Source: an uncultured Pirellula sp.
Lineage (GTDB): Bacteria; Planctomycetota; Planctomycetia; Pirellulales; Pirellulaceae
DNA length: 62,025 nt
Direction: 5' to 3'
Assembly: GCA_903858115.1 (NCBI GenBank)
Contig: CAIOHR010000133.1
Coordinates: 1-62,025 of the forward strand
The translations under genes and the position numbers were made by a program. Position 1 is the first letter of the stretch. Each line of letters begins with the position of its first letter. Shown here piece after piece: positions 51,367 to 61,372 of this stretch. The notes beneath the pieces are model-generated. The model saw nothing but the letters and a program-made list of their open reading frames with translations, had not been told where the DNA came from and searched no databases.

Positions 51367-52193
51367 CGCGACTGAAGTTGCCTCAGCTGCGCAATCAACT
51401 CCGCTGGATGATCGGTTTGAATACCATTTACTTTCCATTCGAGAAGTGATTTCCATGTTTCAGGCCCTTGGTCATCAACGATGACAATCACGTTGGAAAG
51501 ATGGCAAGTCTCTACAAACAGTCGCGAGCAATGTCGCCAAACCGATGCAACAACCGGTGGACGGTGAACCTTGAGCAGCGTGCTTAGATTTTTCTCTGGA
51601 CCGGGGTCGGGCATGGGCCAAGATTTGGAGGAACATCTCTTCAGCTCATCTATCCTCGATCCAGAAATGTACCAAAGTGTGTCGAGCTCGCAGTCGTTCT
51701 GTTTCACCAATGTTGCCAAGCTTTCGATGGACGCATCCTTGACGTCGAGATAGACACCGATTCGCCCTTTGCAGAGCTGCAAAATCTCTGATACCGAAGG
51801 AATGCGTTCTTGGCTCCACTTGGTATCCACTCTACTTCCGATGTCGATCTTGCGAAGGTCAGCAAAGTTCATCTCCGCAACGACACCTTTCCTGCCATCC
51901 GTTGTGTAGGCGTCGATGGTTGAGTTATGGATGCTCACCAAGACACCATCGAGGGTCGTTCTCACATCGATCTCGACGAAGTCACATCCGAGGTCAATCG
52001 CTCGACGGTACGCGGCCAGTGTGTTTTCTGGAACTCCGTCGTGTGCACCACGGTGTGCAACCACATAAACGTTCCCGTTGCGGGGAGCTCGCATACCAGT
52101 TGGCTTTGGAGCCTCTGTCGGATCGGCAGCCAATAGACTCATACCAAAGACGATAAGGTATGCGGTGAGGATTGGATGAATTAAATTGCGCAT
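51363..52193 (-). CDS. Secreted glycerophosphodiester phosphodiesterase
   Basis: The 276-residue protein starts with a signal peptide (residues 1-23). VVAHRGAHDGVPENTLAAYR near 48-67 has the catalytic HRG..PENT motif, and VEIDVRTTLDGVLVSIHNST supplies the ED and HD metal ligands. It hydrolyses glycerophosphodiesters to sn-glycerol-3-phosphate and an alcohol, probably in the periplasm. It converges on the RND gene with a 4-base overlap and is divergent from the beta-helix protein gene. The start is ATG. Confidence 0.92.
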   Translation of the reverse strand: MRNLIHPILTAYLIVFGMSLLAADPTEAPKPTGMRAPRNGNVYVVAHRGAHDGVPENTLAAYRRAIDLGCDFVEIDVRTTLDGVLVSIHNSTIDAYTTDGRKGVVAEMNFADLRKIDIGSRVDTKWSQERIPSVSEILQLCKGRIGVYLDVKDASIESLATLVKQNDCELDTLWYISGSRIDELKRCSSKSWPMPDPGPEKNLSTLLKVHRPPVVASVWRHCSRLFVETCHLSNVIVIVDDQGPETWKSLLEWKVNGIQTDHPAELIAQLRQLQSR

Positions 52194-52385
52194 GGTCTCT
52201 CTCGCTTGCGAATGTTTATTGCCATTCGGTCCATTGCTGCATTGTATAACATCGCCAAACTCTCGAGTCGATGCACGACTCCAGTCAGGCTCAAGTACAA
52301 TCGGTTGGAATCGACGAAGACTCAGGAAATCCCTCTCTCGACGATGCGTTTCAGAAGGTTAGATTAGAATAAAGAATTTTCCCGC

Positions 52386-55250
52386 ATGGCTTTCAGATTC
52401 CCCTTTTTGGCCAAAGACTATAGTCGCATGCAAATTCAAATGCTCTGCATTGTACTGTCTCTTTTTCTCTCGACGCTTGCAACAACGACCATTGCTGACG
52501 ATACCGTGAGACTGAGTACCATCTTCGAAGACGCCAGAGAACATTCGACCTTGACGATCCCTCCAGGTGATTATGTATTGGATGGGAAACGAACTATTCC
52601 ACTAAAGTCCAACCTAAGCGTGATTGCACATGGAGCGAGATTTCATCTTCCAAGATCGCTTGAGGACCAAGCTCGTGTTGTACTGTTTGGCGGTGAAGAC
52701 ATCCGTAACTTCAGTTGGCAAGGAGGGCACTTTGAAGGGCATGTCTTCGATCCTGCGAGTTCTCGCAATACTTGGCCTCCCAATGCAAACACGCGCGCGA
52801 TTGTTATCTCAACGTCAGTCGGCGGTGTGACAAGTAATCTAGTGTTTCGCGACATCTCCAGTAACGGATTAGCAGGCGCGGCAGTTACCGTTCTTGGAGC
52901 GGCAAAGATAGGGAGCGATCGCGAAACTGCGACCTTTGCGCAGAACATAACCCTCGAGAACTGCAATTTGGAACGCACAGGCAAGTTCATGTGGGACTAT
53001 GGATTCCTTTGGCAGATCATCGTTTGGCCAGAGGATTTTGACGAAGCACATCGTGCGATGGCTCAGAAGTACTTTCGTCATGACCTGGTAATTAAGGAGT
53101 TGCGGATCGAAGAAGATGATGATCGAGTCTTCTTCGACAACAAGAAAGGACTGCCGGTTTCGCAATCACGGGTTGGTTCTGAATCTGAACGGGGTTACGA
53201 CACCGTCTGCTTCTTTGGTACGGAGCTGCCCAAGAATATCATCAAGGGCCGTCAATACTTCGTTATTGAAAGTCAACCAAACTGCATCCGTATCGCGGAT
53301 TCAGTTCATGGACCCGCTATTCGATTTGCGACGGGGTCTGGATCGGATGCCAAGTTGATCACGAATTTATTTCAGACGCATCTGGCATTGTATTCTCCCC
53401 ACGGAAGCGGCCCGGGAAAGGGCGCTTTTGATTTCGTCGGTTGCCAGAATGTCATCGTGAAGGGGTGCCGATTCAGTGCTTTGGGCGATACCATGCACAT
53501 TCAGAAATGCAATGGAATCGTGTTTAGCGGCAATCAAATCACGGGTTCGCGCATGGGGGCCTTCTTTCTTGCGGAGTTCTGCAAAAATGCGTCTGTGACT
53601 GGTAACACCGTGGATGGAACCAATGGATCTCGAGTCATCAGCGTTGAGAAGTCATGCGAGGATGTTGTCATTTCGGGTAACACCTTCCGCGGTGGCGGAC
53701 GCGGCTCCTGGATCAATCAGCCTCGCAACTTTGTCCTGTCGAACAATATCTTCGTCAATAACACCACCAAGTGCCAACCCGACCCAAAGTTCGGCCGACG
53801 CACTTTTGTTACAGGCGACTACGAGCAATACCCAGAGTTATACTTCACAACACATGAACCGAACGGAACGTATGGGAATGTGATCGTTGAAGGAAATCTG
53901 TTCGTCAGCGGTTCGCATGCATCTCATGCGATGACTTTTGCTTCCGGTGGCGATTGGATACAGGTGGTCAATAACTCGTTCTCTGGACCGGTCAGGACGA
54001 TTCCCGAGCCGGCAGGTTGTCGTCGTGTTTCGATTCGAGACAACCAAGGACTTCAGTCTTTAGAAGAACGAACTCGAGAGCAAAAAGTGAGGTCGGTAAT
54101 GAACATCCCAAACCTCATTGCCTTTTGGGACTTTGTGAAAAAGGAAACTTCCAACACTGGCCGATTCACCGCTCACGTTCCCGCCGGTACCAACACCGAC
54201 TACCCACTCGATGCCGCAAACTACATCAAAGACTATTGGGGTAAGGGGCGAGATGCATCCTATGCCGATTTTCCACAACTCGGGCGTGGTCCATTCGGCA
54301 ATGCGATCCGCATCGTCAAAGAAACCGATCCCGACTTCCGTCCCTTTCTTTTCGTACCCCGATCGCGACTGCATGACACACCGCTGGATATCAAAGGCGC
54401 GGGAAAATCGGTGACCCTAGTCGTTTGGGCGATTCGAGAGAGTGGGAATCATGCTCTGGCCGGGATCTGGCATGAGGGGACTGATTTGCAACAAAATGAA
54501 ACTGCTACCATTGCAAAAGTCGAGCGTGGACAACGCCAGTACGCACTCTTTGCAGGACTAAACAAAGAGGGAAGCGCCTGTGGGCATGTGTCCGAGAATG
54601 GTGCGAGTTCTTTTCTCAACAAATACGCACTTCACAAGAGTAACTCGGTCCCTCAGTCCCTCACGATTCCTGCTGATTCTTCCAACGAAGTTCTCGACGC
54701 ATCGTGGCAGTGTTTCGCAATGACCTTCGACCATGAGAGAGACGAACTCACGGGTTGGCTCAACGGAATTTCTGGTGACCGATGGCTCGACAATCCAAAA
54801 AGTGACAAACTTATTTCGTTTGCGTACAACGCTTATATGCAAGGACATTTCGCCAAAGTTCCCGGCGCACAGGTTGGCGAGGACGGTTCCTTCCCTAAAG
54901 ACCAGTATTACAATCCGCCTGAAGGTGTGCCCTTGAGTGTAAAGGTGCTCCGCGAATCGGCTGACGGACGCGTCGAACTACGTGAGCATCGATACACAAA
55001 ATTGGAAGTGACTATCAAGAACGGAGTAGAAGTCGCGCGAGACCTTGTCGCACTAAGATTAAATCCCTGGTGGTATCCACACGATCTTTATAGGCCCAAG
55101 GACTCTCAAAGTGGCGGCCCCTTCACCATCGGCCGCGTTATTCACAGCTCGCGCGGCGTCGGCTTTACGGGTTGGATCGGTGGAGTCGCGGTGTTCGATC
55201 GAGCACTATCGGCCGATGAACTCTCCAAGCTTGCTGCCTACTCGAAGTAA
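52386..55250 (+). CDS. Secreted parallel beta-helix and LamG-domain protein
   Basis: The protein has 954 residues from the ATG at 52386; the ATG at 52428 would place the signal sequence MQIQMLCIVLSLFLSTLATT directly at the N-terminus and may be the true start. Residues about 110-560 form a right-handed parallel beta-helix, with recurrent SGNT/SNNIFVNN turns typical of pectate-lyase-like folds. Residues about 600-950 look like a concanavalin/LamG sandwich (VTLVVWAIRESG, WQCFAMTFDHERDELTGWLN, GWIGGVAVFDRALSADEL). Such proteins in planctomycetes are thought to bind or cut polysaccharides. No catalytic residues can be assigned. Confidence 0.78.
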   Translation: MAFRFPFLAKDYSRMQIQMLCIVLSLFLSTLATTTIADDTVRLSTIFEDAREHSTLTIPPGDYVLDGKRTIPLKSNLSVIAHGARFHLPRSLEDQARVVLFGGEDIRNFSWQGGHFEGHVFDPASSRNTWPPNANTRAIVISTSVGGVTSNLVFRDISSNGLAGAAVTVLGAAKIGSDRETATFAQNITLENCNLERTGKFMWDYGFLWQIIVWPEDFDEAHRAMAQKYFRHDLVIKELRIEEDDDRVFFDNKKGLPVSQSRVGSESERGYDTVCFFGTELPKNIIKGRQYFVIESQPNCIRIADSVHGPAIRFATGSGSDAKLITNLFQTHLALYSPHGSGPGKGAFDFVGCQNVIVKGCRFSALGDTMHIQKCNGIVFSGNQITGSRMGAFFLAEFCKNASVTGNTVDGTNGSRVISVEKSCEDVVISGNTFRGGGRGSWINQPRNFVLSNNIFVNNTTKCQPDPKFGRRTFVTGDYEQYPELYFTTHEPNGTYGNVIVEGNLFVSGSHASHAMTFASGGDWIQVVNNSFSGPVRTIPEPAGCRRVSIRDNQGLQSLEERTREQKVRSVMNIPNLIAFWDFVKKETSNTGRFTAHVPAGTNTDYPLDAANYIKDYWGKGRDASYADFPQLGRGPFGNAIRIVKETDPDFRPFLFVPRSRLHDTPLDIKGAGKSVTLVVWAIRESGNHALAGIWHEGTDLQQNETATIAKVERGQRQYALFAGLNKEGSACGHVSENGASSFLNKYALHKSNSVPQSLTIPADSSNEVLDASWQCFAMTFDHERDELTGWLNGISGDRWLDNPKSDKLISFAYNAYMQGHFAKVPGAQVGEDGSFPKDQYYNPPEGVPLSVKVLRESADGRVELREHRYTKLEVTIKNGVEVARDLVALRLNPWWYPHDLYRPKDSQSGGPFTIGRVIHSSRGVGFTGWIGGVAVFDRALSADELSKLAAYSK

Positions 55251-55601
55251 TCAAGCTTGGCGATTTCGCGGTTCCGAAGCTATGATTTGATAGCATTCGT
55301 TGCGGTTGTTTGCGAACAATGAATGGATGGAAATCTGTGTCGATCGTGTGTCCTGTACATCAACGCAACTTTGTCGTTTCTGTTTTTCTCAATGTCCTAC
55401 TGGGCGCCCTACTTTTGATATCCGATTTCACTTGAGATTGAATCGCGACATATCGATCGCGATTTGGGTTTAAGGAGGCTCATGCGTTGCGGCTGACATG
55501 CCACAAAGCTTGCAGGCTAATCGGCGCATGCTGAGAGCATTGCCTGGAACTCCAGACCCGAGAGATTTTGTTCTAAATTACTAAATGAGGAGTTGGCGTC
55601 C
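55251..55601. other. Intergenic region upstream of an outer-membrane-type gene
   Basis: About 350 bases with no gene. GAGGAG at 55587-55592 is a strong ribosome site for the gene that follows. The rest contains no repeat family or clear hairpin that I could recognise. Confidence 0.5.
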
Positions 55602-56396
55602 ATGTCCGCATTGAGACTTGAGAGCAGACGATTTGCACTGACATTTTTCATCGCTCTTTGGATCTGTGAAATGGGATACGCACAAGACGACTTGGCGAAA
55701 CAAGCTCAGAATCCAGTCGCCAGTCTTTCGGCGTTTCCGTTACAAAACAACTGGGACTTTGGCATTGGACCTGAGAACCGAACTCGATACGTTGGTTTGT
55801 ATCAGCCTGTGGTTCCCTGGAAACTAAACGAAGATTGGAACCTGATCTCACGCATGATTATTCCCGCAATCAACTCGCCCGTGGATATCGACGGAAACGT
55901 GCACGGTCTGGGCGACTCGATACTACAGTTCTACTTCAGCCCAAATACAGAGGGCAAGTTCGTTTGGGGGATCGGTCCCAACATGTTGATACCAACGCGA
56001 TCCGATCCTTTGCTCGGATTCGGCACGTGGGGCGCTGGTGTTGATGGTGTCGGACTGGTTACCCAAGGGCCGATTGTCGCGGGAGCACTGGTCAGCCAAA
56101 TCTGGGGTATTGGCGGAGAGACCAATCCCTTTTTGCTTCAGCCGTTCTTCAATTACAACTTCAGCAAGGGTTACTTTGCAAGTTTATCGGGTGAGTTTAA
56201 CGCCGACTGGGCATTGCCTGAAGATCAACGTTGGTCGATCCCGTTTGGGCCAGGTGTCGGTCGGACATTTGCCATTAAGGAACAACCCCTTACCATCTCA
56301 ACTCGGTTCGCGCCGTACTTGGAAGCACCCGACAATGGCCCCGAATGGCAGTTCCGTTTCGCTGTGTCATTGCTCTACCCGAAAGGGAAGAAATAA
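55602..56396 (+). CDS. Outer-membrane beta-barrel-like transporter family protein
   Basis: The protein has about 264 residues from the ATG at 55602, which has GAGGAG 9 nt upstream; the TTG three codons earlier is too close to that site. An N-terminal signal peptide ends near AQDDLAKQ. The remainder is made of alternating aromatic strands (NWDFGIGPENRTRYVGLYQP, FVWGIGPNMLIPTRSDPL) and ends in a short basic tail. It resembles the MetA-pathway/phenol-degradation-type barrel family often named 'transporter' or 'neuromedin U'. The function is not known. Confidence 0.7.
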   Translation: MSALRLESRRFALTFFIALWICEMGYAQDDLAKQAQNPVASLSAFPLQNNWDFGIGPENRTRYVGLYQPVVPWKLNEDWNLISRMIIPAINSPVDIDGNVHGLGDSILQFYFSPNTEGKFVWGIGPNMLIPTRSDPLLGFGTWGAGVDGVGLVTQGPIVAGALVSQIWGIGGETNPFLLQPFFNYNFSKGYFASLSGEFNADWALPEDQRWSIPFGPGVGRTFAIKEQPLTISTRFAPYLEAPDNGPEWQFRFAVSLLYPKGKK

Positions 56397-56536
56397 AGTC
56401 CGCGATGACACAATGTGACCCGAACGCGAATCAATCCCCGCAACCGACTTTTGGGGGCCTAGTACAGGACACGCTCCGGATAGACCTGTACACGCCCCCG
56501 ATAGAAGTGTGCCGTTCGTGAAATGGTCCCAAGTCA

Positions 56537-58270
56537 TTACGATTTTGCAGAGATCTTGGCCCACGTGTCTTTCAATGTGACGATGCGATTGAATACTGGG
56601 GCGTTCGGTTTGGAGTCTTTGGTGTCGACACAATAGTACCCGTTTCTCTCGAATTGAACCCGAGTGCCGATCTCCAAATTCGCTAGAGCCGGCTCGACCA
56701 TGGCATCGATTACTTTGATGCTATTCGGGTTGATATTGTCGAGGAATGTCTTTCCCTCAGGTGCGTCTTCGGGATGTTCGTTCACGAACAGCCGATCGTA
56801 CAAACGGACTTTGACCTTCGCGGCTTGAGGTGCAGATACCCAATGGATCGTACCCTTCACTTTTCGTTCGGTAGCGTTTGGCGATCCGCTCTTCGTGTCA
56901 GCATCATAAGTGCAATTGAGCTGAACGATGTTGCCGTCAACATCTTTCACCACTTCATCGCACCGAATAATGTACGCATATCGCAATCGAACCTCTCCAC
57001 CCGGCTTCAATCGAAAGAACTTCGATGGCGGTGTTTCCATAAAGTCGTCACGTTCGATGTATAGTTCCTTCGAAAAAGGTAATTGTCGAACGCCCGCTGA
57101 TTCGTCTTCTGGATTGTTCACCGCATCTAGGTATTCGGTCGTATCTGGATAGTTGGTCAATACCACTTTGATAGGATCCAGCACGGCCATATATCGAGAG
57201 GCAACCGAATTGAGATGATCGCGAATGCTATTCTCCAGGACGATAACATCGATCGTGCTATTGAATCGAGCCACACCAATCCGATCGCAGAATAAATGCA
57301 AACTCTCCGGCGTGTAGCCGCGACGACGCAGGCCGCTGATGGTCGGCATGCGGGGGTCGTCCCAACCCTCTACGTGCTTTTCATTCACAAGCTGCAGCAG
57401 TTTTCTTTTGCTCATCACGGTGTAGGTCAGATTCATCCGTGCGAATTCCATTTGCCTAGGATGATAGATACCTAGATTCTGACAAAACCAATCATAAAGT
57501 GGCCGATGGTTTTCGAATTCGAGTGTGCATATCGAATGGGTGATGTTTTCGATCGAATCGCTTTGACCATGTGCCCAATCGTACATAGGGTAAATGCACC
57601 AATCGTCTCCCGTTCGATGATGGTGTGCGTGCATGATGCGATAAATGACAGGGTCACGCAAATTGATATTGGGTGCGGACATGTCGATTTTCGCCCGCAA
57701 CGTACGGGTGCCATCGGCAAACTCACCCTTCTTCATGCGTTCCAACAACTCTAAATTCTCCGCGACAGAGCGATCGCGGGATGGGCTATTTTTCCCTGGC
57801 TCCGTGAGTGTACCTCGATAGGCTCGCATCTCATCGAATGTGAGGTCGCACACAAAGGCTTTGCCGTCACGAACCAATTGGACTGCCCATTCGTAGAGCT
57901 GCGCAAAATAATCGGATGCATAGTGCAGATTGGACCATTCGAAGCCCAACCAACGAACATCGTTCATGATCGATTGCACGTACTCATCGTTCTCTTTGCT
58001 GGGGTTGGTGTCATCGAACCGCAGATTGCAGGTGCCGCCATAAGTGCGTGCCAAGCCGAAATTCAAGCAGATCGATTTTGCGTGCCCGATGTGCAAGTAG
58101 CCGTTGGGCTCGGGTGGAAAACGCGTTGCCACGGTTCGACCCGCGAGCTGCGGTTTGCTGGCAAAGTCTTTCTCGATCTCAATTTGGATAAAGTTCTTTG
58201 ATGCCGGCTCTGTGGGATTCGGTTCAGTCACGATAGTTCTTTCGTCTTGGTTGTGTGGCGAGGGATTCAT
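56537..58270 (-). CDS. glnS: Glutaminyl-tRNA synthetase
   Basis: The protein has about 577 residues from the ATG at 58270, which has GAGGAA 7 nt upstream; the TTG nine codons earlier is not needed. [16 protein letters not shown] is the class I HIGH motif, VMSKRKL the KMSKS motif, and [15 protein letters not shown] is diagnostic for GlnRS over GluRS. The C-terminal anticodon-binding beta-barrels are present. It charges tRNA-Gln directly, so the organism need not rely on Glu-tRNA amidation for glutamine. It is a monocistronic housekeeping gene. Confidence 0.96.
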   Translation of the reverse strand: MNPSPHNQDERTIVTEPNPTEPASKNFIQIEIEKDFASKPQLAGRTVATRFPPEPNGYLHIGHAKSICLNFGLARTYGGTCNLRFDDTNPSKENDEYVQSIMNDVRWLGFEWSNLHYASDYFAQLYEWAVQLVRDGKAFVCDLTFDEMRAYRGTLTEPGKNSPSRDRSVAENLELLERMKKGEFADGTRTLRAKIDMSAPNINLRDPVIYRIMHAHHHRTGDDWCIYPMYDWAHGQSDSIENITHSICTLEFENHRPLYDWFCQNLGIYHPRQMEFARMNLTYTVMSKRKLLQLVNEKHVEGWDDPRMPTISGLRRRGYTPESLHLFCDRIGVARFNSTIDVIVLENSIRDHLNSVASRYMAVLDPIKVVLTNYPDTTEYLDAVNNPEDESAGVRQLPFSKELYIERDDFMETPPSKFFRLKPGGEVRLRYAYIIRCDEVVKDVDGNIVQLNCTYDADTKSGSPNATERKVKGTIHWVSAPQAAKVKVRLYDRLFVNEHPEDAPEGKTFLDNINPNSIKVIDAMVEPALANLEIGTRVQFERNGYYCVDTKDSKPNAPVFNRIVTLKDTWAKISAKS

Positions 58271-58410
58271 GTTGAAATTCCTCGCTCTCTCCCGCAATTA
58301 TGCCGAAAGGTGCGCTTCCCCCCAATGGCAGTTGCTATTTTCTTGGTCTGGTAGCGAAAAACGCCAGTTCTCGACGCGAGTCAACGGAAAGACGAGAGAG
58401 AGCCCAAGGT

Positions 58411-59406
58411 TTACTTCGCAAGTAAACCGGCGTTGTCGCGGAATTTTTGATGGCAATGGGTGCAGTTTTCTTTGATTCGCGTCCATGACTTCTTCGCTTG
58501 GAGCGGGTGTCGTCTCAAAGCTGTCTCCAGTTGTTCTGACAAATCTCGGCCGTGCTCGAGCAATTGCAAATACTCGGCTTTAGAATCGCTCGTTGTTCGC
58601 AGAAGTTCAATATACGACTCGGTCAGCAACAACGCCGTATCGGCCAGCTTCAATCTGTCTTGCGCAATCTTGCTTTCCTTCCTCGTTGGATTGATTTCCG
58701 GCTCGGCATTGTCTGCTGCGACCTGCTCGATCCCCTTGCCAATTTTTTCAAAAAGCTCATCCATGACGACCATTTGTTCGGTCAGTGGGGCGATCTCCGA
58801 AATCGCATTGAACTCGACCTGCAGTTTTTGGATTGCGTTCAAATTGACAGGTTTGCTTTCCGTTACGTTTTGCACCAGCCCGCGAAAATTTGGATTCGTT
58901 CCAGCAATCGAAAGAACTTTCAAGCCCGTCTCTCGATCGATCCAATTCAGCATGATGCATGCGGATGCGGTCGCCGCTGGACTTCGATGCTTTCCATGAT
59001 GACAGTGAACATAGACTGGTTTAGGTAGTACCAGCAAGGCTTTCGCGATTTCCTGCAAACGTTGCGAAGAGATCCCGTCATACCCATGTGGAAGATGGAC
59101 ATAAGTTAGCCCACAGGAGGCGGCAAACTCCACATTGGGTTTCATGCCATCGACACTGACAACCGTCTTGATGCCTAACTTTTTCAATTCTTCAAACGCG
59201 AGTTGCCCATTTGGGACAGCGCCGGAATAAACATTCTCCGTCACCTGGATGCAGTTCAGCAGATGCTCGGTGCTGATTTGTGAGGGAAATCGTTTCGGGA
59301 CATCTTGTGCCGTGTAACTACTCGCCAAACAAACGACGATCCCGAAAAGAATCGTGTGAGTTAGCCCACAAACGGGATTTGTTTTTCTGGCCAACATGGC
59401 GTTCAT
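58411..59406 (-). CDS. Secreted tyrosine-phosphatase-like domain with C-terminal c-type haem motif
   Basis: The 331-residue protein starts with a signal peptide (about 1-33). VYVHCHHGKHRSP at 131-143 is a protein tyrosine/dual-specificity phosphatase loop with nucleophile Cys135 and Arg141; Asp86 or Asp110 may be the general acid. The region 170-331 is helical, and the C-terminus has CTHCH at 315-319, the haem c attachment motif, in the place typical of cytochrome c'-type four-helix bundles. The two halves suggest a periplasmic redox-linked phosphatase-fold protein. Whether it hydrolyses phosphate is unknown. The start is ATG; a second ATG is three codons later. Confidence 0.8.
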   Translation of the reverse strand: MNAMLARKTNPVCGLTHTILFGIVVCLASSYTAQDVPKRFPSQISTEHLLNCIQVTENVYSGAVPNGQLAFEELKKLGIKTVVSVDGMKPNVEFAASCGLTYVHLPHGYDGISSQRLQEIAKALLVLPKPVYVHCHHGKHRSPAATASACIMLNWIDRETGLKVLSIAGTNPNFRGLVQNVTESKPVNLNAIQKLQVEFNAISEIAPLTEQMVVMDELFEKIGKGIEQVAADNAEPEINPTRKESKIAQDRLKLADTALLLTESYIELLRTTSDSKAEYLQLLEHGRDLSEQLETALRRHPLQAKKSWTRIKENCTHCHQKFRDNAGLLAK

Positions 59407-59816
59407 GAACTACCGCAATTTCCCACTCGAAGCGAAACTCAAAAGACTCGGGCCAAAACTCACTCCGACCGATTGTAACAAAAGTGCTAATGGAAAGCAC
59501 ATTTCGGGAGCCATCCACCCGGAGAGGACCTAACTGGGATGCATAGGCAATCCATCGGTCAGGATCGCAATTCTGTAGACGGGATCAATTGTTGTAATGG
59601 TATGCCAAACGCTTCCGCGGATGTTTGCTGCATGCTTTTACCTACAATCCGCACAGTCGGAACATCCACCTTAACCTTCATCTCTTTCCTAGGCATATCC
59701 ATTCAACATGGAATTTCGTTCAAGTCTGTGCTCGAAATGTGAGCTAGGTTTCCGCGTAACTTCTAAGTTGAGATCCACATCGCCTAGTGCAGGCAGTAGA
59801 AATGCTTCCTTCCATA
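59407..59816. other. Intergenic region upstream of the tad-like operon
   Basis: About 400 bases between the divergent phosphatase-like gene and the first TadE gene. Short plus-strand frames here have no protein-like character. No hairpin or known regulator site was identified; promoters for both directions are expected in it. Confidence 0.5.
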
Positions 59817-60239
59817 ATGCAATTCAATCGAGTTCACCAAACGGCGAAATCAGTTCAGCGAAAAGGGGCAGCGATTGTCGAGCTTGCAATTGTCTTGCCG
59901 CTATTGCTACTGCTGTTGATGGGGACCATTGAGGTCTGTGCAGCAATGCACTTGCAGCAGTCGATCGACATCGCATCCTATGAAGCAGTTCGAACAGGTC
60001 TGCTTCCAAAGAGCTCACCGGGCCTTGTTAAATTAACTGCAGAAAAATTCCTGAAAACTCGGAATACCAAAGGGGCGACAATCTCCATCACTCCGGCGAA
60101 TTTCGAAACGGCAGCCATCGGGACAACGATCACTGTCTCGATTTCTGCGCCGTCCAAGGAAAATTTGCCTGTGTCACCTTTCTTTTTCAAGGATAAAACG
60201 ATTGTGAGTTCTTGCAGCATGATGAAGGAATACCAATGA
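59817..60239 (+). CDS. TadE-like pseudopilin-type membrane protein 1
   Basis: The protein has about 140 residues from the ATG at 59817; other in-frame starts at 59802 (ATG) and 59787 (GTG) are possible. RKGAAIVELAIVLPLLLLLL at about 15-34 is the TadE-like N-terminal helix, with the conserved Glu five residues into the hydrophobic run. The rest is an extracytoplasmic beta-rich domain. TadE/F proteins are minor pilins in Flp pilus systems. Its stop overlaps the ATG of the VWA gene (ATGA). Confidence 0.85.
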   Translation: MQFNRVHQTAKSVQRKGAAIVELAIVLPLLLLLLMGTIEVCAAMHLQQSIDIASYEAVRTGLLPKSSPGLVKLTAEKFLKTRNTKGATISITPANFETAAIGTTITVSISAPSKENLPVSPFFFKDKTIVSSCSMMKEYQ

Positions 60240-61360
60240 AGAAGCAAAAAAAATATCATTTGCGACGTCGAGGCGGCATTCTCGTTTTTGTCGCCATTTT
60301 GTTGCCCGTACTGCTGATCTTGATCGCTTTCTCGATCAACCTGAGCTGGATCAATCTGTGTCGTACACGAACGATGATTGCCGCTGACGCAGCAACGCGA
60401 GCGGCAGGTCGTACGTTTGCGTTGACGGGAGACCCTAAACAAACGATCGCGAAAGCGCGAGAGATTGCAAAGCTAAATACCGTTGCTGGCAAGGGAATAG
60501 AGCTTGCGGACTCGGACTTTATCTTTGGACAATCGCAACGTTCTTCTGCGACAGGTCGATACAAATTTACAGCAGGAGTCAGCCCTTCTAACTCCATGCG
60601 TGTTTCCATCAAGCGTCTCAACTCGTCTGCCAATGGCGGTATTGATTCTTTTATTCCTGGAACACTTGGTAAGGCTGGTTTCGAGTTTGAGAAGTCGTCG
60701 GTAACTACGCGTGTCGATGTGGACATTGCCCTCGTACTCGATCGTTCGGGATCCATGATCTACGCATCGAACGAGGCTGCAACAGGATATCCGCCGAAGT
60801 CAAATCTAACCTGGAAACCAGGGGATCCCGCTCCTCCCAATTCGCGGTGGTTGGATCTTGCGGCCGGAGCGAACGCGTTCTTGAAAGAAATGGAACTCTC
60901 TGCTCTGGACGAGTATGTTTCCCTCGTAACTTACGCTTCCGACGTGACACTGGATCGTAGCGTCTCGAATTCCTACAGTCAAGTAAATGACGGGATTGGA
61001 ACCTATACCAAAAAGTTTCCCACGGGAGCTACCAATATAGGAGGTGGCTTGCAGTCAGGCCTCAACTCGCTTGGTACCGGTGCTGCTAGGGCATCGGCGT
61101 CCAAGGTGATCATTCTCATGACGGACGGCAAGCTCAATGCACCTAGCGGGGCACCCCTTCCGTTGACTGTCGCGAAGTCTGCGTCCGAAAAAGGTGTTGT
61201 TATATTCACGGTCACTTTCGCAGATGAAGCAGATCAAGCATTGATGAAAAATGTAGCTTCGGTCGGAGGAGGTCAGCACTTCCACGCTTCTACTGGTGCA
61301 AGCCTAAAAACGGTTCTTTTAGATATCGTTCGTATGTTGCCCACGGTATTAACCGAGTAA
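60236..61360 (+). CDS. TadG-like protein with VWA domain
   Basis: The protein has about 374 residues from the ATG at 60236, which overlaps the upstream TGA and has AAGGA 7 nt before it; a TTG eight codons upstream is rejected. RRRGGILVFVAILLPVLLIL is the TadG-type N-terminal segment with a membrane helix. DIALVLDRSGSM near 160-171 has the MIDAS D-x-S-x-S of a von Willebrand A domain, continued by the threonine and aspartate sites (PTGATNIGGGL, ILMTDGKLN). It probably forms part of an adhesive or pilus-like surface complex with the two TadE proteins. Confidence 0.88.
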   Translation: MKKQKKYHLRRRGGILVFVAILLPVLLILIAFSINLSWINLCRTRTMIAADAATRAAGRTFALTGDPKQTIAKAREIAKLNTVAGKGIELADSDFIFGQSQRSSATGRYKFTAGVSPSNSMRVSIKRLNSSANGGIDSFIPGTLGKAGFEFEKSSVTTRVDVDIALVLDRSGSMIYASNEAATGYPPKSNLTWKPGDPAPPNSRWLDLAAGANAFLKEMELSALDEYVSLVTYASDVTLDRSVSNSYSQVNDGIGTYTKKFPTGATNIGGGLQSGLNSLGTGAARASASKVIILMTDGKLNAPSGAPLPLTVAKSASEKGVVIFTVTFADEADQALMKNVASVGGGQHFHASTGASLKTVLLDIVRMLPTVLTE

Positions 61361-61372
61361 GGATTAAAACTC

